NCBI GenBank assembly: GCA_963815775.1 | Contig: CAWFIB010000007.1 | Location: 85,637-149,636, forward strand | Reading direction: 5' to 3' | Length of the DNA: 64,000 nt | From: CAVVDY01 sp963815775 | Lineage (GTDB): Bacteria > Acidobacteriota > Terriglobia > Terriglobales > Acidobacteriaceae | Part shown: positions 8,021 to 16,191 of the stretch, piece after piece | Layout of the letters: the number at the start of each line of letters is the position of its first letter | Position numbering within the stretch: the stretch's first letter is position 1 | The notes under the pieces: model-generated | The model's input: only the letters and a program-made list of their open reading frames with translations | Told to the model about the DNA's origin: nothing | Database searches by the model: none | Made by a program: the position numbers and the translations under genes

Positions 8021-9010
8021 GTGTTTCTCACCGACAAATTCGGACGGCGCATCAGCGATCTGCGAATCTCCATTACCGACCGCTGCAACTACAAGTGCGT
8101 CTACTGCCGCTCCGGCAACAATGGCGCGCAGTTTGCCGAGCTGCCTATCTCCGACTACCTGCGCATGGCTCAGCTCTTTGTCTCGCTAGGCATCACCAAG
8201 GTCCGCCTGACCGGCGGAGAACCGCTGTTGCGTCGCGGTCTCATCGACATGGTTGGCGAGCTAAGCCGGATGCGAACGCTGGAAGGCGATCCGCTCGATA
8301 TCGCCATCACCACCAATGGACACCTGCTGGCCGACATGGTGAAGCCGCTCGCCGACGCCGGCCTTTCTCGGGTGACGGTTTCGATGGACGCAGTGGATTC
8401 AGCTCGCTTCGCGCGCATCACCCGTGTGCCTGATGGCTACGAGCAAGTGCTTGCCGGAGTACGCGCCGCCCAGAGTGCCGGCCTGAATCCTGTAAAGGTC
8501 AACTGCGTCCTGCTGCGTGGCTTCAATGACGACCAGGTCGCTGCCTTCGGCAGGTTCGCCCGCGAGGAAGGCGTGGTCGTGCGCTTCATCGAGTTCATGC
8601 CGCTGGAAGAGGACCGCGTCTGGTCGCCCGAGATTGTGGTGCCGCTGGAGGAGATTCTGGCGCGCATGTCCGAGTTCATGCCGCTACGCGAAATCCACCG
8701 CGCCAACAGCGAAACCGCGCGCCGTTACGTCTTTGAGGACGGCATTGGCGAGATTGGCATCATCGCGCCCGTCTCCCATCCCTTCTGCGGCCATTGCAGC
8801 CGCGTCCGCATAACTTCTGACGGCAAGATTCGCACCTGCCTGTTCTCTGTCCGCGAGCACGATCTGGTAACGCGCATGGCAGCGGGCGCGTCCGATGAGG
8901 AGCTCACCGAGTTCATCTATCGCGTAGTCGATCAGAAAGAAGAGCGTCACCACATCGGCGAGCCGGGTTTTGTGCCGGCTTCAAGGACGATGGTCCACAT
9001 CGGCGGCTAG
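8021..9010 (+). CDS. moaA: GTP 3',8-cyclase MoaA (molybdenum cofactor biosynthesis)
   Basis: MoaA is a radical-SAM enzyme that converts GTP to (8S)-3',8-cyclo-7,8-dihydroGTP, the first step of molybdopterin synthesis. The 329-residue product has the N-terminal radical-SAM cluster CxxxCxxC at Cys22, Cys26 and Cys29 ('DRCNYKCVYC'), the SAM-binding 'LTGGEPLLR', and the second 4Fe-4S cluster in 'CGHCSRVR...GKIRTC'. The C-terminal Gly-Gly needed for catalysis is intact ('MVHIGG'). The start is GTG at 8021, which gives the family's usual N-terminus; there is no in-frame ATG nearby. No other moa gene is adjacent. Confidence 0.96.
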   Translation: MFLTDKFGRRISDLRISITDRCNYKCVYCRSGNNGAQFAELPISDYLRMAQLFVSLGITKVRLTGGEPLLRRGLIDMVGELSRMRTLEGDPLDIAITTNGHLLADMVKPLADAGLSRVTVSMDAVDSARFARITRVPDGYEQVLAGVRAAQSAGLNPVKVNCVLLRGFNDDQVAAFGRFAREEGVVVRFIEFMPLEEDRVWSPEIVVPLEEILARMSEFMPLREIHRANSETARRYVFEDGIGEIGIIAPVSHPFCGHCSRVRITSDGKIRTCLFSVREHDLVTRMAAGASDEELTEFIYRVVDQKEERHHIGEPGFVPASRTMVHIGG

Positions 9011-9174
9011 CCCCTTGCTTAATCTTCACCTCCGCGTAACAATACCCTTCGGAAGCTCCTGTCACATCGCCGTGTGACCTAACCGGCCTGAGACCCCGGG
9101 CAAGTTAAGGTTTTGTAACGCAGGCGGTGGCGGGGCATCCAATAGGCTGAGTAGTAAAAGCGTCAGCTTGCAGC

Positions 9175-9255
9175 TTCAACATCCCCGTAGGTCGGGTCCG
9201 CCAAAGGCGGGCAGTGGATCTACTGGAGCCGCGGGCCAGCTTTCAACATCCCCGT
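9175..9255. repeat. 14-bp direct repeats upstream of nadA
   Basis: TTCAACATCCCCGT occurs at 9175-9188 and again at 9242-9255. Between them are a small CCGCC/GGCGG hairpin and GC-rich sequence. The whole gene-free stretch 9011-9319 otherwise shows nothing recognisable. The repeats may be remnants of an inserted element or a regulatory pair. Confidence 0.4.
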
Positions 9256-9319
9256 TCCGGGGTGCCATTTCCGATCACAACGGAAGACGCCGCCGGGACT
9301 GAAGGCAGAGACATACAAA

Positions 9320-10438
9320 GTGGCTACGGCACCTGTAACAGAACCGGTATCCTGCTCGCTCGAGAACTATCTCGTTCTCCCCGACAACTCGATGGACGCT
9401 CGCATCACGGCTGCCCGCGCAGAGTTGGGAGGCGAGTGCGTGATCCTCGGACACCATTACCAGCGCGACGAAGTTGTGCGTTTTGCCGACTACACCGGCG
9501 ATTCCTACCGGCTTTCGCAAATGGCCGCGCAGGCAGAGGGGAAGTACATCGTCTTCTGCGGCGTGCATTTCATGGCTGAAAGCGCCGACATTCTGGCGCG
9601 ACCGTCGCAATCGGTGATTCTTCCCGATCTCAATGCCGGCTGCTCCATGGCCGACATGGCGGAGATTGGGCAAGTCGAGGACGCCTGGGAGCAGTTCGTC
9701 GCCCTGGGCCTGACCGATGACGCGGGCAATGGCATCACGCCCATCACCTATATGAACTCCACCGCCGCGATCAAAGCGTTTTGCGGCGAGCGCGGAGGAC
9801 TGGTATGCACGTCGTCGAATGCGAAGTCCGCATTTTCTTGGGCCTTCGCGCGCAACGAAAAGATTTTCTTCCTTCCTGACCAGCACCTGGGCCGCAACAC
9901 TGGATTTGCCCGCGGCATTCCTCTGGACGAAATGGTGGTTTGGGACCCCTACATGCTCCAGGGAGGGCAAACCGAGGAGCGCTTGCGCCGCGCCAAGGTC
10001 ATCCTGTGGAAGGGACACTGCTCGGTGCACCAGCGCTTTTTGCCGGAGCATATCGACAAAGTTCGCGCCAGGTATCCGGGGATTCAGGTCGTGGTTCATC
10101 CTGAGTGCCGCTGGGAGGTTTGCCAGAAGGCCGACGGCATCGGCTCAACCGACCAGATCATCAAGACCGTGAAGCAGGCCAAGCCGGGAAGCGCATTTGC
10201 CATCGGTACCGAAATTCACCTGGTCAACCGTTTGGCAAAGCAGTTTCCCGACAAACACATCATCACGCTCGACGACTCCGGCTGCCTGTGTACGACGATG
10301 TTCCGCATCTCCCCCCAGCATCTTTGCTGGGCGCTGGAGAACCTGGTAGATGGCAATGTGGTGAACCCCATAAAAGTTAAACAAGATGTAAAGAGGTGGG
10401 CACGCGTCGCGCTTGATAAGATGTTAGAGATACAGTGA
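9320..10438 (+). CDS. nadA: Quinolinate synthase NadA
   Basis: NadA condenses iminoaspartate with dihydroxyacetone phosphate to give quinolinate in NAD synthesis, using an oxygen-sensitive 4Fe-4S cluster. The 372-residue product has the substrate motif 'LGHHYQRDEVV', the conserved 'CGVHFMAESADIL', and the cluster cysteines in 'LNAGCSMAD', 'HPECRWEVC' and 'DDSGCLCTTM'. The start is GTG at 9320. No nadB or nadC is adjacent. Downstream, the DUF2203 frame overlaps the stop codon if its longer reading is used, suggesting co-transcription. Confidence 0.95.
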   Translation: MATAPVTEPVSCSLENYLVLPDNSMDARITAARAELGGECVILGHHYQRDEVVRFADYTGDSYRLSQMAAQAEGKYIVFCGVHFMAESADILARPSQSVILPDLNAGCSMADMAEIGQVEDAWEQFVALGLTDDAGNGITPITYMNSTAAIKAFCGERGGLVCTSSNAKSAFSWAFARNEKIFFLPDQHLGRNTGFARGIPLDEMVVWDPYMLQGGQTEERLRRAKVILWKGHCSVHQRFLPEHIDKVRARYPGIQVVVHPECRWEVCQKADGIGSTDQIIKTVKQAKPGSAFAIGTEIHLVNRLAKQFPDKHIITLDDSGCLCTTMFRISPQHLCWALENLVDGNVVNPIKVKQDVKRWARVALDKMLEIQ

Positions 10439-10584
10439 TCATTCGCATACGCAAACGTCCCCGAGAGAAGTACCTGCGGCGCGTGCCCCGCTTTCTGCTC
10501 GATCTAAGGGAGCACCGGCGCCGTATTGACGGCCGCCACATGGCGGCCCTGCGATTGCTCGAAGCCAGCGAGGCTGAGACTGAC

Positions 10585-11019
10585 ATGCCACGCACCTTTA
10601 CTCTTTCCGAAGCCGAAACCCTGTTGCCCATTTTGGAGTCGTTATTACGCTCGGCCATGCAGGCCAAGTCCCAGATCGAAGAAATCGAATCCGAGTTCGA
10701 AGCGGTGCGCAGCCGGGTGTTCCTGAATGGTGGCACGCTGGTCGACGTAGCCAAACTTGCTCAGCGCAAGGCCGAACGCGAAAAAGCCGTACAGCAGGCC
10801 AAGGACGCCGTTGCCGAGATCGACGCCGCCGGCGTCCAGGTGAAAGACCTCGACATCGGCCTGCTCGATTTCCCCTGCATGGTCGAAGGTGAGATCGTGT
10901 TGCTCTGCTGGAAGCTGGGTGAGAAGGGAATCACCCATTATCACGGGACCAACGACGGCTTCGCCGGCCGCAAACCGATCGACGACCGCATCCCCCGAGG
11001 ACAGAAGAAGTCGAATTGA
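10585..11019 (+). CDS. DUF2203 family protein
   Basis: A 144-residue cytoplasmic protein of unknown function, recognised by 'RTFTLSEAETLLPILESLL' at the N-terminus, a central coiled coil rich in Glu/Lys/Ala, and the family's C-terminal 'GLLDFPCMVEGEIVLLCWKLGE' followed by 'ITHYHG'. The frame is open back to a GTG at 10435 that overlaps the nadA stop (GTGA), which would add 50 basic residues. ATG 10585 is preferred because it matches the family's N-terminus. Position behind nadA suggests an operon, not a proven role in NAD synthesis. Confidence 0.82.
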   Translation: MPRTFTLSEAETLLPILESLLRSAMQAKSQIEEIESEFEAVRSRVFLNGGTLVDVAKLAQRKAEREKAVQQAKDAVAEIDAAGVQVKDLDIGLLDFPCMVEGEIVLLCWKLGEKGITHYHGTNDGFAGRKPIDDRIPRGQKKSN

Positions 11020-11040
11020 CGCGGCCGTTAAGCTAACTCG

Positions 11041-11157
11041 GTAGTGCTGGCCGCGATTGGGTAGTGCTGGCCTTCAGGCCAGCGTACAACGCCTTCGATG
11101 TGAAGGGGCACGGCTTCAGCCGTGCCGAATCAAATACTACGATTTGGGCTTCAGCCC
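11041..11157. repeat. Cluster of three GC-stem/TTCA-loop palindromes
   Basis: Three hairpins share the tetraloop TTCA: GCTGGCC-TTCA-GGCCAGC at 11066-11083, GGCACGGC-TTCA-GCCGTGCC at 11107-11126, and GGGC-TTCA-GCCC at 11146-11157. GTAGTGCTGG is directly repeated at 11041 and 11061. The same stem-TTCA-stem design recurs at 53945 and 54762. They look like dispersed intergenic repeats; none is followed by a T-run. Confidence 0.65.
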
Positions 11158-11186
11158 CTGAGGTTCTTCCAAGCTGGCGTTGAGCA

Positions 11187-11324
11187 ATGACGAAGTCGCT
11201 CTTGTTTATCTCCGGACTTCTGCTGCTCGTGTCTGGTGTCTCCGTTTGGTATTGGTTATCGCTCCGTCCCAGCATGGGAGACGCTGAGTTCGTTCTTACG
11301 CCCCAAGTACAGATACCGACATGA
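11187..11324 (+). CDS. 45-residue single-pass membrane peptide, translationally coupled to ABC-F gene
   Basis: An ATG at 11187 opens a 45-codon frame. The N-terminus is basic (MTKSLLF), followed by one strongly hydrophobic helix ('ISGLLLLVSGVSVWYWLSL') and a short polar tail. Its TGA overlaps the ABC-F start as ATGA, a layout typical of translational coupling. The ribosome binding site is weak (TTGAG). Not recognised as any family. It may be a real membrane peptide or a leader that only couples translation; both readings rest on inference. Confidence 0.45.
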   Translation: MTKSLLFISGLLLLVSGVSVWYWLSLRPSMGDAEFVLTPQVQIPT

Positions 11325-13309
11325 TCCAGCTCTCCTCCGCCGGGAAACGCTTCGGCCCCAAGCTGCTGTTCGAAAACCTCGACTGGCTCATCACCTCGCA
11401 TGACCGCGTCGGGTTGGTCGGCGCCAACGGCACCGGCAAATCCACCCTGTTGAAAGTTCTCGGCGGGCTGGAGTCGCTCGACTATGGCAGCATCACGCCT
11501 GCCAGGAACACAACATTCGGCTACCTGCCACAGGACGGCCTCCGCCTGTCTGGACGCACCGTGTTTGCTGAGTGCATGTCGGTATTTTCCGATCTTCACG
11601 ACATGGAACGCGAAATGGAAGAGCTCACCCACAAGATGGCGGATCTCGATCACACCTCGGCCGAGTACCAGCAGGTGGCCGACCGTTATCAGCGCATCTC
11701 CGGCGAGTTCCACGTGCGCGACGGCTATGCGCTGGAGGCGCAGGTCGGCGCTGTCCTCGACGGCCTCGGCTTTCACAAAGAAGACTGGACGCGGCTGACC
11801 GATGAATTCTCCGGCGGCTGGCAGATGCGCATTGCCTTGGGCAAGCTGCTGCTGTCGAAGCCGAGTCTGCTATTGCTCGACGAGCCCACCAATCATCTCG
11901 ACCTCGAAACCCGCAACTGGCTGGAAGACTATCTGCTGCAATATCCGTACGCGTATGTGCTGATCTCGCACGACCGCTACTTCCTCGATGTCACGGTCGA
12001 TCGCATCATCGAGATCTGGAACAAGGGCGTTCACTTCTATAGCGGCAACTACGAGAAGTATCTGCAGCAGAAGCAGGAGCGCCGTGATTCGCTGGTCGCC
12101 GCCTACAAGAACCAGCGGGAGCGCATCGAGCAGCTTGAGGCGTTCATTAATCGCTTTCGCTACCAGGCCACCAAAGCCAAGCAGGTGCAGAGCCGCATCA
12201 AGGAGCTCGAAAAGATCGAGCTCATCGCGGTTCCTCCCGACGAGAAGACCATCCACTTCAGCTTCCCGCAGCCGAAGCCCAGCGGGCGTACGGTGGTCGA
12301 AGCCGCCGGGGTAGCCAAAGGCTACGGGCCGAAGGAAGTCTTTCGCGATGTCAGCTTCACCCTCCAGCGTGGCGATCGCATTGCTCTGGTCGGGGTCAAT
12401 GGCGCCGGCAAATCGACGCTCATCAAGCTGCTTGCCGGAATCGAGCCGTTGACCGATGGCACACTGCATCTCGGACACAACGTCGAGCCTGACTATTTCG
12501 CGCAGGACCAGTACAAGGAACTCGATCCCGATCGCCGCATGCTGGACGATCTGTCCGACGTCTCTTCACAAAAGACCACGTCGGAGCTGCGCGGGCTGCT
12601 GGGCTGCTTCCTGTTCTCGGAGGACGACGCTTTCAAGCCGATTGGGGTGTTGTCCGGCGGCGAGCGCAATCGTTATGCGCTGGCCCGCATGTTGCTGCAT
12701 CCGTCAAATTTCCTGCTGCTGGACGAGCCTACGAACCACCTCGACATGCGCGCCAAGGACGTTTTGCTGGAGGCGCTACAGAGCTATAGCGGCACCGTCG
12801 TCTTCGTTTCTCATGACCGCTACTTCATCGACAAGCTCGCGACCCGGATCTTCGAGGTGGGCGACGGAGGCGTCGAAGTCTTTCCCGGCAACTATGAGGA
12901 TTATCTCTGGCGTAAGCAGCGAGTGGGCAGCGACGAAGAGACGGCTGACGGTTCGCGCGGCGACCATCCCACATTGTCCGACGTGCCGGGATACGTGCAG
13001 AAGTACGACCACGCCGGCGCCCCCAGGCAATCTTCCGATGAATCCTCCTCCAACGCCAATTCGAAGGGCGCCAGGAAACGCATCAACCCCATCAAGCTGA
13101 AACAATTGCAAGACCGCCAGCAGCAAATCGAAGCAGAAATTACCCGCCTTGAGCAGGGAATCGCACACTGCGAGCTTGAGTTGCAGTCTTTCGTCAGTGT
13201 TGAAGAAACACAAAAACAAACTGACCTGCTGGCCCGGCATCGCGCCGACCTTGTTCAGCGTATGGAGGAATGGGAAGAGCTTTCTTCTGTCCTGGAGGTA
13301 GGTGGCTGA
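11321..13309 (+). CDS. ABC-F family ATPase (Uup/EttA-type)
   Basis: A soluble tandem ATPase of 662 residues without membrane segments. ABC-F proteins bind the ribosome and relieve translational stalling, or give antibiotic resistance. The first nucleotide-binding domain has Walker A 'GANGTGKST', signature 'FSGGWQMRIAL' and Walker B 'LLLLDEPTNHLDL'. The second has 'GVNGAGKST', 'LSGGERNRYAL' and 'LLLDEPTNHLDM'. Between them is the Arg/Lys-rich P-site tRNA-interaction linker ('AFINRFRYQATKAKQVQSR'). A C-terminal coiled coil (about residues 590-655) resembles the Uup or YdiF type. The ATG at 11321 overlaps the stop of the small upstream ORF. Confidence 0.93.
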   Translation: MIQLSSAGKRFGPKLLFENLDWLITSHDRVGLVGANGTGKSTLLKVLGGLESLDYGSITPARNTTFGYLPQDGLRLSGRTVFAECMSVFSDLHDMEREMEELTHKMADLDHTSAEYQQVADRYQRISGEFHVRDGYALEAQVGAVLDGLGFHKEDWTRLTDEFSGGWQMRIALGKLLLSKPSLLLLDEPTNHLDLETRNWLEDYLLQYPYAYVLISHDRYFLDVTVDRIIEIWNKGVHFYSGNYEKYLQQKQERRDSLVAAYKNQRERIEQLEAFINRFRYQATKAKQVQSRIKELEKIELIAVPPDEKTIHFSFPQPKPSGRTVVEAAGVAKGYGPKEVFRDVSFTLQRGDRIALVGVNGAGKSTLIKLLAGIEPLTDGTLHLGHNVEPDYFAQDQYKELDPDRRMLDDLSDVSSQKTTSELRGLLGCFLFSEDDAFKPIGVLSGGERNRYALARMLLHPSNFLLLDEPTNHLDMRAKDVLLEALQSYSGTVVFVSHDRYFIDKLATRIFEVGDGGVEVFPGNYEDYLWRKQRVGSDEETADGSRGDHPTLSDVPGYVQKYDHAGAPRQSSDESSSNANSKGARKRINPIKLKQLQDRQQQIEAEITRLEQGIAHCELELQSFVSVEETQKQTDLLARHRADLVQRMEEWEELSSVLEVGG

Positions 13310-13517
13310 ATTTGTGTGAGGTGCAGCATGTCGAAAATCAGCGATCAGCACCCCCCGAGCTAAGCCCAGACTTTCCCCCGTTACTGCTGGGTTGTGGTAC
13401 GTTGAACTGCGGCGGTGAGTTACGACGGCGGAAATGCAACGCCAACCGCATGGGTCGCGTCCAATTAGAATCTGGAGGGACGCCAGATGTCCGAGGAGAA
13501 AGGTGCCTCATACCACG

Positions 13518-13742
13518 ATGGAAAACTCTGGCAAATTACAGAGTGACACCGTAACCAGACTGCGCAGCCTCGCGCATGATCTCAGCAATTCCATTGAAAC
13601 CGTAATGCAGGCTTCTTATCTTCTGGCGCAGGCGAAGTTGGAAGAGCCCAACAAGAAGTGGCTGGACTTGATCGACCAGGCCACCCAGGATGCCGCCCGC
13701 ATCAACCGGGAAATCCGCGACATACTCCGTTCTCAGAGTTAA
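13518..13742 (+). CDS. Small histidine-kinase dimerisation-domain-like protein (DHp only)
   Basis: A 74-residue protein that reads almost entirely as one helical hairpin. 'LRSLAHDLSNSIETVMQASYLL' resembles the H-box of the HisKA/DHp domain, with His in the place of the phospho-accepting residue and Asp after it. The second helix is 'WLDLIDQATQDAARINREIRDIL'. There is no sensor, no ATPase domain and no N/G boxes, so it cannot phosphorylate itself. It might act as a phosphotransfer or dimerisation partner. The ATG at 13518 has a purine-rich GGAGAAAGG about 15 bases upstream, rather far. The 208-bp stretch before it holds nothing else. Confidence 0.55.
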   Translation: MENSGKLQSDTVTRLRSLAHDLSNSIETVMQASYLLAQAKLEEPNKKWLDLIDQATQDAARINREIRDILRSQS

Positions 13743-13809
13743 GCACCCAGGTTCCAGCCGCTATCTCGGCCCGGGCTTGGACAGTTCGCCAGGAACGCAG
13801 CAACAAAAG

Positions 13810-13841
13810 CGTTGGCTGCCCAGGATTATAAGCAGCCAGCG
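13810..13841. terminator. Hairpin between convergent genes
   Basis: CGTTGGCTGC at 13810-13819 pairs with GCAGCCAGCG at 13832-13841 with one mismatch. It lies between the DHp-like gene and the convergent OsmC gene. No clear T-run follows on either strand, so terminator function is only suggested by position. Confidence 0.35.
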
Positions 13842-13870
13842 CCTTGAGTGTTCCGTCGCGGGTTCGCGTT

Positions 13871-14296
13871 CTAGGAATTGAGAGTGGCGGTCATGCTCAC
13901 TTTAGCGTTGAGAACACGCGAAACCGGGCAGCCCACTTCGGCATTGTGTGCTGCCTCCTGAAACTTATCGCGATCAGCCCCTGGAATTCGCGCAGTCACC
14001 TCCAGATGCGAGGTGGTGATGGTGGGGGTGCCGTCGATGAATTCAAGAGTAAGAGTGGCTTTCGTGTCGAGACTTTCGGCAGTCATTCCGAGTTTGCCCA
14101 GCTCTGACGACAGGGCCATCGTGAAGCACCCGGCATGGGCAGCGGCAATGAGTTCTTCGGGATTCGTTCCGATTCCTGATTCGAAACGCGTGCTGAACGA
14201 ATATTGTGTGTTGCTTAAAACTGCGCTCTGGCTCGATATGGTTCCCTTGCCATCTTTCAGGCCACCGGACCAATGTGCCGTTGCTGTACGCTGCAT
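13871..14296 (-). CDS. OsmC family peroxiredoxin
   Basis: A 141-residue OsmC-type thiol peroxidase that reduces organic hydroperoxides. The two redox cysteines are in 'AAAHAGCFTMALS' and 'AEVGCPVSRVL', and the N-terminal 'ATAHWSGGLKDGKGTISS' and 'GTNPEELIAAA' are typical of OsmC rather than Ohr. ATG 14296 has an excellent ribosome binding site (GAGGAGGT, spacing about 7), so the frame extension upstream to 14374 is rejected. It is a single gene with its own promoter region in 14297-14789. Confidence 0.93.
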   Translation of the reverse strand: MQRTATAHWSGGLKDGKGTISSQSAVLSNTQYSFSTRFESGIGTNPEELIAAAHAGCFTMALSSELGKLGMTAESLDTKATLTLEFIDGTPTITTSHLEVTARIPGADRDKFQEAAHNAEVGCPVSRVLNAKVSMTATLNS

Positions 14297-14679
14297 TTCA
14301 AAGACCTCCTCAGAAAAATCGCTTTGCTCCAAGGTACACGAAGCGAGTGAAGGCGTGCTGCATCCCATAGTCAATTTGAGGACCGTTTATACCTTCGGAA
14401 AGTCGTAATAGCCTTTTCGTAACGGGGGCCTCCCACCTGTGGGCCTTGCGATATCCGCAAATTTGCGACAAAGTGAGCTGGGGTTTTTCTCAACGAACCC
14501 GAGTCAGAGGACGTATAACGAGTGCTAGCATTCTGCGTGGCCCGAGCGAGGCATTGAATCGCAGCACGCAAAATTGCTCAATTGGCCCGACGGGAAAGAA
14601 CAGGAAGGCGCAATTCATCCCGCACGGTGCGGCAGCTTGAATACACCGTTTTGATGCTGCCTTTTGTGCTGAACGTTCA

Positions 14680-14685
14680 TATAAT
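14680..14685 (+). promoter_or_regulatory. Possible -10 element (TATAAT) in 14297-14789 intergenic region
   Basis: A consensus TATAAT lies 105 bp upstream of the 59-aa secreted peptide gene. No good -35 box at 17 bp is visible, so the promoter call is weak. The intergenic stretch of nearly 500 bp separates the OsmC gene from the secreted repeat-protein locus and must hold promoters in both directions. Confidence 0.3.
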
Positions 14686-14733
14686 GCGAGTAGTCAGAAT
14701 ACGCCCCGAGGAAGCTTTACAACTCCATTCCAG

Positions 14734-14751
14734 GAACGGTACGGACCGTTC
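14734..14751. promoter_or_regulatory. Perfect 7-bp inverted repeat GAACGGT-ACGG-ACCGTTC
   Basis: A dyad with a 4-bp spacer sits 39 bp upstream of the 59-aa secreted peptide start and downstream of the putative -10 box. It could be an operator or a leader hairpin controlling the secreted peptide and repeat protein. Confidence 0.4.
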
Positions 14752-14789
14752 GCTAGGTACCCACAATTGAGTATAGGAGATTCGAAACA

Positions 14790-14969
14790 ATGAAACGAAC
14801 TCTCATTGCTGCACTTGCGAGTTTAATGTTGGCCGGCGTTCTCGCCGGCGCCAGCGAGCCTGTTTTTCACATTGCTCCTGCGGCTATTTTTACGCTTGAC
14901 GAGGGTTCGTCACCGGTGCTGATCAGTGCACCCTTTGCCACTTCGTACGGCGACTCATTGTCGCACTAA
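14790..14969 (+). CDS. 59-residue secreted peptide upstream of the repeat protein
   Basis: A complete frame from ATG 14790 to TAA 14969, with AGGAG about 10 bases upstream. Residues 1-22 form a good Sec signal peptide (MKRTLIAALASLMLAGVLAGA-S), leaving a mature peptide of about 37 residues with no cysteine. It ends 52 bp before the start of the tandem-repeat protein, on the same strand. No family recognised. The signal peptide, ribosome binding site and spacing make it a credible gene; its job is unknown, and a partner or accessory role to the repeat protein is a guess. Confidence 0.6.
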   Translation: MKRTLIAALASLMLAGVLAGASEPVFHIAPAAIFTLDEGSSPVLISAPFATSYGDSLSH

Positions 14970-15021
14970 AAAGTTAACGCTTTATCAGCAGAGGTCGTCC
15001 CCCGCGACCAGGAGACATGTC

Positions 15022-16191
15022 ATGAAGAAAGTATCCCTGTGTGCTCTGGTTAGTGTCATTTCGTTCACAATGGTTGCTGGTGCGCTGGAGGTCCACTCCG
15101 CGGCTCCCGCGACTGCTCTCAGTGTTCATATAGTACATCAGTCACAATCCTTGCAGGCTTCCGTCAATGTTATTCCGGGCGAAGGGGCGCCGATGCCGAC
15201 CTGCTATCCCGGCAAGAACTGCGGCGCGGGCAGCCAGCAGCAGATGATCGCGGGTGAAGGGGCGCCGATGCCGACCTGCTATCCCGGCAAGAACTGCGGC
15301 GCGGGCAGCCAGCAGCAGATGATCGCGGGTGAAGGGGCGCCGATGCCGACCTGCTATCCGGGCAAGAACTGTGGAGCCGGTAGCCAGCAGCAGATGATCG
15401 CGGGCGAAGGGGCGCCGATGCCGACCTGCTATCCGGGCAAGAACTGTGGATCTGGTAGCCAGCAGCAGATGATCGCGGGCGAAGGGGCGCCGATGCCGAC
15501 CTGCTATCCGGGCAAGAACTGCGGCGCGGGCAGCCAGCAGCAGATGATCGCGGGTGAAGGGGCGCCGATGCCGACCTGCTATCCCGGCAAGAACTGCGGC
15601 GCGGGTAGCCAGCAGCAGATGATCGCGGGTGAAGGGGCGCCGATGCCGACCTGCTATCCGGGCAAGAACTGCGGCGCGGGCAGCCAGCAGCAGATGATCG
15701 CGGGTGAAGGGGCGCCGATGCCGACCTGCTATCCCGGCAAGAACTGCGGTCCTGGTGACCAGCAGCAGATAATCGCGGGTGAAGGGGCGCCGATGCCGAC
15801 CTGCTATCCGGGCAAAGACTGTGGTCCTGGTGACCAGCAACAGATGATCGCGGGTGAAGGGGCGCCGATGCCGACCTGCTATCCGGGCAAAGACTGTGGT
15901 CCTGGTGACCAGCAACAGATGATCGCGGGTGAAGGGGCGCCGATGCCGACCTGTTATCCGGGCAAAGACTGTGGTCCTGGTGACCAGCAACAGATGATCG
16001 CGGGTGAAGGGGCGCCGATGCCGACCTGTTATCCGGGCAAGAACTGCGGAGCGGGCAGCCAGCAGCAGATGATCGCGGGCGAAGGGGCGCCGATGCCGAC
16101 CTGCTATCCGGGCAAGGACTGCGGTCCTGGTGACCAGCAGCAGATGATCGCCAACGCGCGCATAGCCGAGCCTGCGATGGCACGCAGCTAG
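15022..16191 (+). CDS. Secreted tandem-repeat protein, 13 Cys-containing 25-residue units
   Basis: A 389-residue protein with a signal peptide (residues 1-22, 'LCALVSVISFTMVAGALE'), a short spacer and 13 near-identical 25-residue repeats, then a 12-residue tail. Each repeat contains 'GEGAPMPTCYPGK', a second cysteine after Asn or Asp, and 'QQQMIA', so each carries a C-x5-C pair (26 cysteines in all). Two repeat classes exist: NCGAGS and DCGPGD. ATG 15022 has AGGAG at spacing 7; longer in-frame starts upstream lack a ribosome binding site. Function unknown. Possibilities are a metal- or redox-active surface protein, disulfide-linked fibre, or multi-core peptide precursor; no maturation enzyme or transporter is adjacent. 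Confidence 0.75.
   Translation: MKKVSLCALVSVISFTMVAGALEVHSAAPATALSVHIVHQSQSLQASVNVIPGEGAPMPTCYPGKNCGAGSQQQMIAGEGAPMPTCYPGKNCGAGSQQQMIAGEGAPMPTCYPGKNCGAGSQQQMIAGEGAPMPTCYPGKNCGSGSQQQMIAGEGAPMPTCYPGKNCGAGSQQQMIAGEGAPMPTCYPGKNCGAGSQQQMIAGEGAPMPTCYPGKNCGAGSQQQMIAGEGAPMPTCYPGKNCGPGDQQQIIAGEGAPMPTCYPGKDCGPGDQQQMIAGEGAPMPTCYPGKDCGPGDQQQMIAGEGAPMPTCYPGKDCGPGDQQQMIAGEGAPMPTCYPGKNCGAGSQQQMIAGEGAPMPTCYPGKDCGPGDQQQMIANARIAEPAMARS
15178..16152 (+). repeat. 75-bp tandem repeat, 13 copies
   Basis: Thirteen contiguous units of exactly 75 bp (975 bp) with no spacers. Most differences between copies lie in one short block that changes the NCGAGS class to DCGPGD. Class order is seven GAGS-type units (unit 4 has GSGS), one hybrid, three DCGPGD, one NCGAGS, one DCGPGD, which points to unit duplication and gene conversion. 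Because 75 is a multiple of three, the antisense frames are also open. Confidence 0.97.

Noticed and set aside
15178..16152. CRISPR array
   Set aside because: Repeats are contiguous with no unique spacers, are in frame with a coding sequence that starts with a signal peptide, and no cas genes are present.
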